DNA of 17,663 nt from HIMB59 sp038124765. Its GTDB lineage: Bacteria; Pseudomonadota; Alphaproteobacteria; HIMB59. The stretch covers positions 1-17,663 of the forward strand of contig JAYPCO010000022.1 in assembly GCA_038124765.1 (NCBI GenBank), written 5' to 3'. Shown in pieces: positions 1 through 8,014 of the stretch (its first letter is position 1; each line of letters begins with the position of its first letter). Both the position numbers and the translations under genes were made by a program. The notes beneath the pieces were generated by a model. The model was not told the DNA's origin. It saw only the letters and a program-made list of their open reading frames with translations, and searched no databases.

Positions 1-62
1 TCTCTCGCATAAAGAGAAGTGGCTAAGCTCATGCCTAATATTAAATAAATAAGTTTTTTCAT
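1..62 (-). CDS. 5' end of a secreted protein gene, probably phosphate-binding PstS
   Basis: Only the first 20 codons lie inside the window; the gene runs off the left edge. The start is the ATG at 62-60, with an AAGGA Shine-Dalgarno-like stretch just upstream. The peptide begins MKKLIYLILGMSLATSLYAR, a typical Sec signal peptide: two lysines, a hydrophobic core, and a likely cleavage site after the Ala of LYA. The mature protein is not visible. PstS is inferred from context: the gene lies directly downstream of a PhoR-like kinase on the same strand, and PHO-box-like repeats precede it, as is usual for the PhoB-controlled pstSCAB transporter. Another exported protein of the Pho regulon, such as a phosphatase or porin, would fit equally well with the visible residues. 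Confidence 0.55.
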   Translation of the reverse strand, partial: MKKLIYLILGMSLATSLYAR

Positions 63-104
63 AATTATCCTTTTTCTTCTTATTTTTTTAGAAACGTATT
101 TAAT

Positions 105-148
105 TTGTATGAAATGTTTATTTCAGAATTGTTAAAGTTTTATGACAT
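105..148 (-). promoter_or_regulatory. Tandem PHO-box-like repeats (candidate PhoB sites)
   Basis: Read on the minus strand, four successive 11-bp units start at 148: ATGTCAT+AAAA, CTTTAAC+AATT, CTGAAAT+AAAC and ATTTCAT+ACAA. PhoB binds 11-bp direct units with a 7-bp core close to CTGTCAT and a 4-bp A/T-rich spacer. The four cores match it at 6, 4, 5 and 5 of 7 positions, and the spacing is exact. The block begins at the kinase stop codon and ends 42 bp before the ATG of the secreted protein, with A/T-rich sequence suitable for a -10 in between. The region is AT-rich, so the individual weaker units could be chance. Confidence 0.55.
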
Positions 149-1320
149 CAAAACTTTATTGTAAAACAACTGCCCATCCCAAGTTCACTACTAAATTCAA
201 GTTTATAGCCATTTTTATTAAGAATTTGATTAACAATAGTCAACCCTAGGCCGTGGCCACTTATAATATTATTACGGCTCTCATCCACTCGATAGAATTT
301 TTGTGTAATTTTAGATAGGTCTTCTTGTGCTATTCCAATGCCCTGATCTATGATCGAAAGTGATTCTAATTCTTGGAGTGCATTCAAGTTTGCCTTAACA
401 GAGATGGTAGAATTATGATTTGAGTAATTAATAGCATTGGTAAACAAATTACTTAATACTATTTCCAAGTCGCCTGGGGTAAATAAAATATTATAGCTTG
501 CGATACTATCAATATTTTTTTGCACTTGAATATTTTTTTTAATAAATAAATTTTCAAAATTGGCAATAATTTTATTGGTTATTTCATAAACATTTACTTT
601 AATCTTTTCATTTGTCTGTGAGTTAAGCTCGTTTAGTTTTAGCGTTTGATCAATTAACTTTTTTAACTCAAAGGACTTCGATTTAATTATTTGTAAATAT
701 TGCAAATTTTCTTCTTCATTATTTTTTTGTAAATCTATTGTTTCTAAATAACCAATAATAACCGATAAAGGCGTTTTAAGTTCATGCGTCAGACTAGAAA
801 TTTGCAAATCTATTTCTTGCTTGAACAATAACTCTTTCGACAAGTCAGTAACATTTAAAAGTATATTATTTTTAAACGATCTTAATTCTGCTTTCATTTG
901 CATCTTAGATGGGATTAATTTTTCCCAAATAAAGTTGTCATATGTTTTATCTTTTTTATAACGATTCATCTTTTCAATAAATGTCAGGTCACGAATAATA
1001 GCAGTAATAGAAATTTGATCGTGTTTGCCAAATAATTTAGTTGCAGCATCATTCATAAAAACTACCTCGAAGAGGTTATTTAAAACAAAAATTGGGGAAC
1101 TGATACTTTGAATAATTTCAAAATATTGTCTGTCATCATTATTGGAATTTACACTTTGGGCACTAGGAATAGTTAATGAGTTTTTTTGGAATTTGTTTTT
1201 TAAAAAATTTAACAGAAATAAAGCAGTTAGAGTTTCAAATATAACAACAATAATCGATGTCTTTAACTCTGCATTCAAAAATAAAAGTACATTAGCTAAA
1301 AGTAAAAAAGTTATAAGCAT
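148..1320 (-). CDS. phoR: PhoR-like membrane sensor histidine kinase
   Basis: This is a 390-aa membrane histidine kinase. Residues 1-20 and 21-40 form two hydrophobic segments with almost no periplasmic loop, as in PhoR. A PAS domain follows at about 65-155 (SISSPIFVL, then EVVFMNDAATKLFG). The HisKA helix holds the phospho-acceptor H179 in SSLTHELKTPLSVIIGY. The HATPase domain shows an N-box (NLFTNAINYS, from 291), G1 (DQGIGIA, from 325), an F-box (KFYRVDESR) and G2 (GHGLGL, from 355), so all catalytic motifs are intact. The kinase would phosphorylate a PhoB-type regulator, which is not in the window. The assignment to phosphate sensing rests on domain order plus the downstream PHO-box-like repeats and signal-peptide gene. 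It diverges from glnD across 72 bp, so nitrogen and phosphate control genes are neighbours. The ATG at 1320 gives the first membrane segment directly. Confidence 0.8.
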   Translation of the reverse strand: MLITFLLLANVLLFLNAELKTSIIVVIFETLTALFLLNFLKNKFQKNSLTIPSAQSVNSNNDDRQYFEIIQSISSPIFVLNNLFEVVFMNDAATKLFGKHDQISITAIIRDLTFIEKMNRYKKDKTYDNFIWEKLIPSKMQMKAELRSFKNNILLNVTDLSKELLFKQEIDLQISSLTHELKTPLSVIIGYLETIDLQKNNEEENLQYLQIIKSKSFELKKLIDQTLKLNELNSQTNEKIKVNVYEITNKIIANFENLFIKKNIQVQKNIDSIASYNILFTPGDLEIVLSNLFTNAINYSNHNSTISVKANLNALQELESLSIIDQGIGIAQEDLSKITQKFYRVDESRNNIISGHGLGLTIVNQILNKNGYKLEFSSELGMGSCFTIKF

Positions 1321-1358
1321 GGTGCTATTTTTATATAATTTTCAATAATTTATATCGC

Positions 1359-1364
1359 TATAAT
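1359..1364 (+). promoter_or_regulatory. Candidate -10 element for glnD
   Basis: A perfect TATAAT lies 28 bp before the glnD ATG. No good -35 hexamer stands at 16-18 bp upstream; the whole divergent spacer (1321-1392) is very AT-rich, so this call is weak. No Shine-Dalgarno sequence precedes the glnD ATG. Confidence 0.35.
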
Positions 1365-1392
1365 ATATAATTAACATATTAATTAACATCAA

Positions 1393-3951
1393 ATGACAAT
1401 TAAACGTGTATTAGAGTTTAAAAAAAAATATTTAGAGCAGCGAGAAATACTATTTAAAAAATTAGTTTCCAATAATGATGGTTTTATTTTTAATGACCAG
1501 CACACAAAATTAGTAGACTCAATTGTTAAAAATTTAATAGAGGAAATACTCTCTAAGTATGATCTTACAGAGTACACATTAATTGCTGTTGGTGGTTACG
1601 GAAGGCACGATCTGTCTCCGAAAAGCGATGTTGATCTTCTTTTTATATATAAGAAAAATAATAAAAATATTCGTAGTTTTATCACAGACTTAAATAACTC
1701 TTTGTGGGATGTAGGGCTAGAAGTTGGAATATCCTTTTTAACAATTAAACAGGCCATCATTGATGCTAAAAAAGATATAAAAACAATTACAAAATTTGCA
1801 GAAACAAGATACTTAGTTGGGGATCAAGATCAGTACGGTGAATTTGTTCGTTCCATAAAAATTTTAATTGGAAAAGTCAACGCTCTTAAACTCAGCGAGT
1901 ATAAACTTTTAGAATTAGTAGAGCGTCATGATTTTTATTTAGGCATTAAAAGCAATTTAGAACCTCAAATAAAAGAGGGTGTGGGTGGGCTTAGAGATAT
2001 CCATACCATTCTTTGGATATCCATCTTCATGTTTAATATTCACTCTTTAGAAGATTTACAAAAAATAAATATATTTACAGGGGCTGAGATCAGAGAGCTC
2101 AAACAAGCTTGGAAATTCTTATTAACTGTTCGAGCATTCATTCACTACTTTAATGATAGCAAAGGCGATACTCTTTCGATTGAAAATCAATTAAAGATTG
2201 CAAAAAAACTAGAATATCGAAATACCCTCAAAGAAAAAGGGGTTGAGCGATTTATGAAACATTTGTTTATTCAAATAGCTCGCATTGAGTCATTATTAAA
2301 TACCTTTTATTCCAAACTGCCTGAAGATCTTATTATTAAAACCATATATAAAAGAAAGCCCACTAAAACTAGAAATCTGAGTAGCAAGTTTGTCTTGGAA
2401 AAAGGTTTTATTAATTTACGTAATTACAGCTCTAAAAATTTTTATACAAACTGGCTTGGCGTGTTTGAAGCCTCTCTAGAGCACAGTCTTTATGTCCATC
2501 CTCGTTTTCTAAAAACACTAGAAGAAAAGCGAAAATCAATCAAAAAACAAATAAATTCAAGTCAATATAATGCTCTTCTGCAGATCATAAGTTCAAAAAA
2601 AAACCCTATTACAACTCTGCGCTACCTGAATGATACTCGAATTTTAAACGAGCTATTCCCGGAGTTTGGAAGAATTTGGGGACAGGTGCAGTTTGATATT
2701 TACCATCATTATACAACCGACGAACATCTTTTACTGACTTTGCATCAATTGAGTGAACTAAAGAAACAAACTTTCTATAAAGAAATTTATAGTCGACTTC
2801 AAAATCCTATTGCTTTACATACAGCGCTTTTATTTCATGATATTGGCAAAAAGGGTCCCAAAAATCATGCCATCTACGGAAAAGAGTTAGTCGAAAAAAT
2901 TTTTAAACGACTGCCTGTTTCTAATGAAGATCAAAAACTGTGTCTTTGGTTAATTGAACATCATTTACTCATGAGTGATATCGCTTTTAAAAACGACCCT
3001 CAAGACCCTGATGTGATTGCCAATTTTACCTCCACAGCTAATAGCCAAGAAAAAATAAATGCACTTTTTCTCTTTACGCTTTGTGATATTGCTTCGGTGG
3101 GGCCAGGTGTTTTAAATGAGTGGCGAATAAACTTACTGAGAAGTATTTTTTTTAATGCCAAAGATTTTTTAAACCGCGGATTAGATACAGTGAACTATTC
3201 TAGTGCTGTGCAAACCTCTATTCAAAAACATGTTTTAGATAAAGTAGATACCCCTCTTCAAAAATTTATTAAAAAAGAAATGGCAAAATTTCCATTGTCC
3301 TTCTGGGAGGCCTTTTCTGCCAGAATGATTATTGATCTTTTTAAAATTTATCAATCCAATAAATCTTCTAATACAAGTCCAACAGTTAATTTTTTAAACT
3401 ACGAGCATACAGAGTACGGCGCGGTAGTAGTCATGAGTAAAAATCGTTCGGGTATTTTAAAAGACATTGTATCCGGCTTTACACATAGTCAGGCAAATAT
3501 TTTAGGCTCTCGAGTCGTCACCTTGAATAATGACGATATCATTGATGTTTTTTGGGTTTGCAATTCCTCTAGCCGCGTTATTAATGAACACGAAGAGCAG
3601 GAAAGATTAAAAGATCATGTTCTCAGGGGAGTGAATAATCAAAACCTCGATCCCTATATTCCTTTATTTCCAAAAAAGGCCAAGATTGAAGTCGATCCAG
3701 TAGTCAGTGTAGACAATTCCATCAGTAAATTAGCCACTACCTTTCAAATTCAATCGGGTGATCGACAGGGTTTATTAATGGACATACTCAAAGTCTTTCA
3801 AGAACATCAAGTCAGCGTGCAATCAGCAAAAATTTCTACCTATGGCGAAAAGGTATTTGATATTTTTCAAGTCACCGATTTAAATAACAAAAAAATCAAA
3901 GATGAAGAAAATCTCAAGTCACTTGAAAAAAAATTAATGTCAATCTTATAA
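1393..3951 (+). CDS. glnD: Bifunctional PII uridylyltransferase / uridylyl-removing enzyme GlnD
   Basis: GlnD senses glutamine and adds or removes UMP on PII proteins (GlnB/GlnK), setting glutamine synthetase activity and nitrogen gene expression in the cytoplasm. The 852-aa product has all expected parts. The nucleotidyltransferase site is VGGYGRHDLSPKSDVDLLF, with the metal-binding D79 and D81. The HD hydrolase domain has its histidines at 438-445 (HHYTTDEH) and H482-D483 in FHDIGK. Two C-terminal ACT domains start near 675 (VVVMSKNRSGIL) and 784 (FQIQSGDRQGLL). It is slightly shorter than the roughly 900 residues usual for the family, with no key motif missing. In many Alphaproteobacteria murJ follows glnD; here trpS follows after only 18 bp. 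The presence of GlnD indicates a PII-based nitrogen response in this small genome. Confidence 0.96.
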   Translation: MTIKRVLEFKKKYLEQREILFKKLVSNNDGFIFNDQHTKLVDSIVKNLIEEILSKYDLTEYTLIAVGGYGRHDLSPKSDVDLLFIYKKNNKNIRSFITDLNNSLWDVGLEVGISFLTIKQAIIDAKKDIKTITKFAETRYLVGDQDQYGEFVRSIKILIGKVNALKLSEYKLLELVERHDFYLGIKSNLEPQIKEGVGGLRDIHTILWISIFMFNIHSLEDLQKINIFTGAEIRELKQAWKFLLTVRAFIHYFNDSKGDTLSIENQLKIAKKLEYRNTLKEKGVERFMKHLFIQIARIESLLNTFYSKLPEDLIIKTIYKRKPTKTRNLSSKFVLEKGFINLRNYSSKNFYTNWLGVFEASLEHSLYVHPRFLKTLEEKRKSIKKQINSSQYNALLQIISSKKNPITTLRYLNDTRILNELFPEFGRIWGQVQFDIYHHYTTDEHLLLTLHQLSELKKQTFYKEIYSRLQNPIALHTALLFHDIGKKGPKNHAIYGKELVEKIFKRLPVSNEDQKLCLWLIEHHLLMSDIAFKNDPQDPDVIANFTSTANSQEKINALFLFTLCDIASVGPGVLNEWRINLLRSIFFNAKDFLNRGLDTVNYSSAVQTSIQKHVLDKVDTPLQKFIKKEMAKFPLSFWEAFSARMIIDLFKIYQSNKSSNTSPTVNFLNYEHTEYGAVVVMSKNRSGILKDIVSGFTHSQANILGSRVVTLNNDDIIDVFWVCNSSSRVINEHEEQERLKDHVLRGVNNQNLDPYIPLFPKKAKIEVDPVVSVDNSISKLATTFQIQSGDRQGLLMDILKVFQEHQVSVQSAKISTYGEKVFDIFQVTDLNNKKIKDEENLKSLEKKLMSIL

Positions 3952-3969
3952 ATCAGTGTACAAATACAT

Positions 3970-4971
3970 ATGCCTTTTGAGAAATTAGTTTTTTCTGGAG
4001 TCCAGCCGACTGGAACTTTGCATTTAGGAAATTATTTAGGTGCCATTAAAAATTTTGTCGATTTACAAAAAAATTTTAATTGTGTTTATTGCGTTGTCGA
4101 CCAACACGCGATCACTGTGGATCAAAATCCGAAAGAACTTCGCTCAAGTATCTTAGAAGTACTGGCTTCTTTTATCGCCGCCGGTGTTGACCATCAAAAA
4201 CAAATTATTTTTCAACAATCAAGTGTTGCTGCCCACTCGCAACTTGCCTGGATCTTCAATTGTGTCAGTCGTATAGGTTGGTTGAACCGCATGACCCAAT
4301 TTAAAGATAAGGCAGGGAAAAACAAAGAAAATGTGAGTGTAGGTTTAATGGTTTATCCTAACTTGATGGCTGCTGACATTCTTGCGTATCGAGCAACTCA
4401 TGTCCCTGTCGGCGATGATCAAAAACAACATTTAGAACTCTGTCGAGATATTGCTCAAAAATTTAATAATGACTTTGGTGTTGAATTTTTTCCTCAACCA
4501 GAGCCTCTTATCTATGGACAAGCGACACGCGTAATGAGTTTGCGCGATGGTACAAAAAAAATGTCTAAATCAGATCCGTCTGATTTCTCGCGTATTTTAC
4601 TCACCGATGAAGATGAGGTTATTTCATCTAAAATTAAAAAAGCAAAATCCGACTCAGAGTTAATTCCAGACTCAGTTGATAAACTTCAATCAAAGCCAGA
4701 ATGTTTGAATTTGATTAATATACTTTCTGCTTCCTTAAACCAAAAAGTAGAAGCCACCTTAAACTCTTACGCAGGCAAAGAGTACTCCTCTCTAAAGTCA
4801 GATCTTGCAAGCGCCTTAATAGAAATTATCAGCCCCATCAGAGAAGAAATCAAAAATTTGCTTAATAATAAGGATGAATTAAACAAAATACTTCAATCAG
4901 GAACTGAAAAAGCTTCGGAAATAGCCAATCCCGTGATTAATGAGGTTTATAAAATAGTTGGCTTTAAATAA
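3970..4971 (+). CDS. trpS: Tryptophanyl-tRNA synthetase
   Basis: This class Ic aminoacyl-tRNA synthetase charges tRNA-Trp in the cytoplasm. Its 333 residues match the normal bacterial TrpS size. The opening strand FSGVQPTGTLHLGNYLGA holds the HIGH-equivalent HLGN at 18-21. The tryptophan/ATP pocket segment PVGDDQKQHLEL starts at 146. The KMSKS loop is intact at 197-201 (KKMSKSDPSD). The gene starts 18 bp after the glnD stop, so the two are probably co-transcribed. The ATG gives the N-terminal strand directly, and no strong ribosome-binding site is visible. Adjacency to glnD and an NFU-type gene is typical alphaproteobacterial order. Confidence 0.97.
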   Translation: MPFEKLVFSGVQPTGTLHLGNYLGAIKNFVDLQKNFNCVYCVVDQHAITVDQNPKELRSSILEVLASFIAAGVDHQKQIIFQQSSVAAHSQLAWIFNCVSRIGWLNRMTQFKDKAGKNKENVSVGLMVYPNLMAADILAYRATHVPVGDDQKQHLELCRDIAQKFNNDFGVEFFPQPEPLIYGQATRVMSLRDGTKKMSKSDPSDFSRILLTDEDEVISSKIKKAKSDSELIPDSVDKLQSKPECLNLINILSASLNQKVEATLNSYAGKEYSSLKSDLASALIEIISPIREEIKNLLNNKDELNKILQSGTEKASEIANPVINEVYKIVGFK

Positions 4972-4982
4972 AACCCTTTTGG

Positions 4983-5012
4983 TTGAAATTTCGTAATTAA
5001 TAGACATATTAT
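4983..5012 (+). promoter_or_regulatory. Candidate sigma-70 promoter of the nfu gene
   Basis: TTGAAA at 4983-4988 and TATTAT at 5007-5012 are separated by 18 bp. The predicted transcription start, 6-8 bp past the -10, falls on or next to the ATG at 5020, and no Shine-Dalgarno sequence precedes that ATG. The mRNA could therefore be leaderless. Confidence 0.5.
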
Positions 5013-5019
5013 ACAAAAA

Positions 5020-5577
5020 ATGTTTGTACAAACTGAACCCACGCCCAATCCTGCAACCTTAAAGTTTCTTCCCGGCAAAGAAGTAATGAAAGATGGCACA
5101 ATCTTCTTTCAAAGCCAGGAATCAGCCAGCAACTCTCCCCTAGCTCAAAATTTATTTAATATTAAAGGAGTGGAGAGTGTTTTTTTTGGATCTGATTTCA
5201 TTACCATTACAAAAGCAGAGGTGAATGAATGGTCGTTAATGAAACCTGCTATTTTAGGCTGCATAATTGAACACTTCACTATGAATAAGCCTGTCATCTC
5301 CGAACAAGCCCCGAAAACGGAACATGCCTACGATGAAAATGACAGTGATGTTGTAAAAAAGATTAAAGAACTTTTAGACTCTAAAGTTCGACCAGCTGTT
5401 GCCATGGATGGCGGAGATATCATCTTCGATAATTATAATGAAGGCGTCGTTTTTCTTCAGATGCAAGGGGCATGCCAAGGCTGCCCGAGCTCTACAGCAA
5501 CTTTAAAAATGGGAATTGAAAATATGCTAAAACATTATATCCCAGAAGTTCGCGAAGTTCGTCCAGTTGAAGCTTAG
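5020..5577 (+). CDS. nfu: Nfu/NifU-family iron-sulfur cluster carrier (NFU1 type)
   Basis: This 185-aa protein carries Fe-S clusters to target apoproteins in the cytoplasm. The N-terminal Nfu_N domain (about 1-90) opens MFVQTEPTPNPATLKFLPG, characteristic of mitochondrial NFU1 and its alphaproteobacterial relatives. A low-complexity acidic linker follows (95-110). The NifU C-terminal domain (about 112-180) includes RPAVAMDGGDIIF and the cluster-binding CxxC, C152 and C155, in GACQGCPSS. It lacks the IscU-like scaffold domain of true NifU, so it is a carrier rather than a nitrogen-fixation protein. Its position after trpS is usual in Alphaproteobacteria. The 3' end overlaps the next gene by 11 bp, pointing to coupled translation. 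Confidence 0.93.
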   Translation: MFVQTEPTPNPATLKFLPGKEVMKDGTIFFQSQESASNSPLAQNLFNIKGVESVFFGSDFITITKAEVNEWSLMKPAILGCIIEHFTMNKPVISEQAPKTEHAYDENDSDVVKKIKELLDSKVRPAVAMDGGDIIFDNYNEGVVFLQMQGACQGCPSSTATLKMGIENMLKHYIPEVREVRPVEA

Positions 5578-6403
5578 AATATTTTTAATTTTTTTTTTAG
5601 GTTTTTTTGTTAGCCTAAATCTTTTTGCTGAAAATTTTGATAAATGGAAAGACCTTCAGCGCTTTTATAAAAAAAATAAAATAACAAGCGGCACCCTTAC
5701 CGAAAGTCAACTCGAAAAACTACCAGTACTAGACTATTTGCCTAGGGATTTTATGGATATCGAAGATGTCCCGATGAAAAAAGAATTATTTTATTTAATT
5801 GCCCTCCCTATTATTCATAAAACGAATCGTGAAATTTTAGAAGAAAGAGAAATGGTTCTTAACATTGAAAAAAAATACGAACGCAAAGCATTAAATGAAA
5901 ACGAAATTAATGAAGTCATTCGACTTTCTACAAAATACAATCTTGAATGGGACTCTATTGATGAGCCCTTATTTAAAAGGTTAAAACAGCGTATTAATAT
6001 TATCCCTGTCTCATTAGCAGTAGGTCAGGCGATTATAGAAAGTGGATGGGGGCAGTCTCGATTTGCAATAGAAGGTAATGCTATTTTTGGTCAATGGACC
6101 TATGCGGAGGACGAAGGTATTGTGCCTGAAAATAGAGATGAAGACAAAAGTCATGCTGTACTGAAGTTTGATAATTTAACTCAAAGCGCTCGAGCCTATA
6201 TGTTTAACATCAATACTCATCAAGCCTACTATGGTTTTAGAATTATAAGAAGAATTGCCGAAACCGTAAAATATACCGACCCAGTCAGTGCAAAGGTAAA
6301 GTTTTTAGCAGCCTATGCTGAAATAGGCCAAGAATATGTTGATAAACTTGAGCTTATCTTAGAGTCAAATAATTTAAAGGAATTTGATCGTTTTGCCTAT
6401 TAA
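5567..6403 (+). CDS. Secreted Bax-like N-acetylglucosaminidase (peptidoglycan hydrolase)
   Basis: The product is predicted to cleave glycan strands of peptidoglycan in the periplasm. The start is the TTG at 5567, inside the end of the nfu gene; it is the only start that keeps the signal peptide (residues 1-21, hydrophobic core FLIFFLGFFVSLNLFA). The catalytic domain covers about 140-260: LAVGQAIIESGWGQSRFA with the probable catalytic E158, then GNAIFGQW, GIVPENR, SARAYMFNINTH and AYYGFR. These are hallmarks of the E. coli Bax / GH73-like glucosaminidase family. At 278 aa it is of normal size. The 11-bp overlap suggests co-transcription with the nfu gene, without an obvious functional link. 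Its stop overlaps the stop of the opposing deacetylase gene in a shared TTAA, so there is no room for a terminator between the two. Confidence 0.86.
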   Translation: MKLRIFLIFFLGFFVSLNLFAENFDKWKDLQRFYKKNKITSGTLTESQLEKLPVLDYLPRDFMDIEDVPMKKELFYLIALPIIHKTNREILEEREMVLNIEKKYERKALNENEINEVIRLSTKYNLEWDSIDEPLFKRLKQRINIIPVSLAVGQAIIESGWGQSRFAIEGNAIFGQWTYAEDEGIVPENRDEDKSHAVLKFDNLTQSARAYMFNINTHQAYYGFRIIRRIAETVKYTDPVSAKVKFLAAYAEIGQEYVDKLELILESNNLKEFDRFAY

Positions 6404-7395
6404 GGGAGGTAGTACTGGAATCCATACCAGTAAATCCCCTTTTTGACCTTTGTACAGTTAAACCTTAGTCGGCCCTGAACCGGTACACGCTCTAACTGAA
6501 TTAACATTTTGTTTTCCATTGTAGCGATTGTTTTGTCAATGGAGCCCTGGAAATCACTGATATAACAATTTATTCCTTCTACTCCATTGGAAGAGTCAAT
6601 CACAAACCTATCGGTGGGGACACTCATTAAAGGGTCACTGGGTGAAATAGTTATATCTTCAAAGGGCAAAACAATAGAGGCATCTTTAATTCTATTTAGA
6701 TCACCATAGTTTTCATTAAAAGGAAATCGTGCAATGAAATAAGGATCAGCGTTTGAAAAAGCGCCCGAGTGCTGCCCAAAAGCAGCATCAAAATACTCAC
6801 TTGCTATTGCTTTAGCAACAGCACTAGCTTCGCCGTAGGGATAGGCAAATAAATTAGGGGTAATATTCAAATTTTCTTGTAGTAATTTTTGGGACAGTTC
6901 AATTTCCTCTCGAATACCCGTTTCGCTTAAATCCGGTAAATGGGGATGTGAGTGAGTATGGTTTTGAATGTCGACACCTCGGTTTAATAGGTCTTTTAAT
7001 TCTTCCCATGTAAGATTTTCACTACCCCCTACACTGGATGTATTTAAAAACAATGTTACAGGGACGTTGTATTTTTCAAAAATTGGGAGTCCTATTTTAT
7101 AAAAAGATTGATAGGCATCATCGATTGTAATGGAAATAGTTTTAGTGTCTTGAGGGTTAGCAATTAGATCTTTTAAATAAATAAACTTAAAGCCACTTTC
7201 AGTTAAATATTGTAAATGTTCTTCGAGTTGAATAAGTGTAGTATTCGTAGAAGGATATCGTTGATCATCAAAACGATGGTACATAAATATATTATTTGGA
7301 ATTGTATCGGCTGTCGTAGTTGCATAGGATAGAGTGGGTTTAGCAAACTGAGCTAAAAAAATGAAAAAACAAATTAATAATTTAGAGATGGGCAT
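6400..7395 (-). CDS. Exported polysaccharide deacetylase (NodB/CE4 family)
   Basis: The enzyme should remove N-acetyl groups from an extracellular or cell-wall glycan, using a metal ion. The ATG at 7395 gives 331 aa and a clean signal peptide (MPISKLLICFFIFLAQF to SYA, about 1-25). An upstream in-frame ATG at 7467 would add 24 residues of charged sequence before the signal and lies deep inside tsaB, so I reject it. The NodB domain shows the DD pair (TIDDA, D92-D93), the metal-binding H146 and H150 in NHTHSHPHL, and the FAYPYGEAS motif. The N-terminal MYHRFDDQRYPSTNT resembles PgaB/YadE-type deacetylases. The roughly 90-residue C-terminal part is unassigned. It converges with the Bax-like gene, and both act on glycans. 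Its 5' end overlaps the tsaB 5' end by 35 bp head-to-head. Confidence 0.86.
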   Translation of the reverse strand: MPISKLLICFFIFLAQFAKPTLSYATTTADTIPNNIFMYHRFDDQRYPSTNTTLIQLEEHLQYLTESGFKFIYLKDLIANPQDTKTISITIDDAYQSFYKIGLPIFEKYNVPVTLFLNTSSVGGSENLTWEELKDLLNRGVDIQNHTHSHPHLPDLSETGIREEIELSQKLLQENLNITPNLFAYPYGEASAVAKAIASEYFDAAFGQHSGAFSNADPYFIARFPFNENYGDLNRIKDASIVLPFEDITISPSDPLMSVPTDRFVIDSSNGVEGINCYISDFQGSIDKTIATMENKMLIQLERVPVQGRLRFNCTKVKKGIYWYGFQYYLP

Positions 7396-8014
7396 AGATA
7401 GTTCTCTATCATACTGTTCCCTTACAGTATTTAAAAACCAAAAAATTCTTTGGAATAAATCCGTCAAAGCAGACTTTGGACATGAACAAAAACTGGCAAA
7501 ACTACTTCAAGATTGCGTCAAAGAATTAAAAATATCCCCGAAAAATATTGCTTTTTTACATTTAAATCATGGACCGGCACGATTTACCGCCATTCGTAAT
7601 TGCCATGCATTGGTAAAGGGCTTTTTCCTTAACCACCCAGTTAAGATTTTTAACTACAATATATTTGAGCATTATTTTTTAGGCTTTGATAAAGTTCCAA
7701 CCAAAAAGACTATTTGTGTTTTGGATACAAACCGGCGCGATTTAGCTCTACAGGAAATAAATCCAAAAGGAAAACTCATTGGAAAAACAGATACTTATAA
7801 AATAGATGAGTCTCTAAAATCATTATTGCAAAAAGATGTAATCATTATGGGGAATGGTATCCTTAAATTAAAGTCGATGTCTGAATTTAAATTTTTAAAA
7901 GCAAAAGAGTGTGGCCCTATACACTTAAAGTCAGATTTTTTTGTACAAAAGTTTTATGACAAAAAGCCAAAACCAAATATTTCAAAAATAATTTATCCCT
8001 ACGCGCCGATATAA
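7361..8014 (+). CDS. tsaB: tRNA threonylcarbamoyladenosine biosynthesis protein TsaB
   Basis: TsaB is the catalytically inactive partner of TsaD in the complex that makes t6A37 in ANN-decoding tRNAs. The 217-aa product has the ASKHA-fold opening LEMGIDSSLSYCSLTVF, the HEQKLAKLL segment and, at 71-76, GPARFT within HGPARFTAIRNCHALVKGF. Most TsaB proteins have GPGSFTG there, so this copy has diverged, as expected for a non-catalytic subunit. I chose the ATG at 7361 because the next ATG (7388) would remove most of the first beta strand. With either start it overlaps the divergent deacetylase gene, by 35 or 8 bp. In many Alphaproteobacteria tsaB follows the NifU-like gene and precedes rimI; here two glycan-active enzymes intervene and rimI is not adjacent. 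Its stop directly abuts the stop of the opposing msrA. Confidence 0.85.
   Translation: MKKQINNLEMGIDSSLSYCSLTVFKNQKILWNKSVKADFGHEQKLAKLLQDCVKELKISPKNIAFLHLNHGPARFTAIRNCHALVKGFFLNHPVKIFNYNIFEHYFLGFDKVPTKKTICVLDTNRRDLALQEINPKGKLIGKTDTYKIDESLKSLLQKDVIIMGNGILKLKSMSEFKFLKAKECGPIHLKSDFFVQKFYDKKPKPNISKIIYPYAPI

Noticed and set aside
1142..1348. 68-codon plus-strand frame over the kinase 5' end
   Set aside because: It lies opposite the membrane and linker part of the kinase, has no family likeness and no ribosome-binding site.
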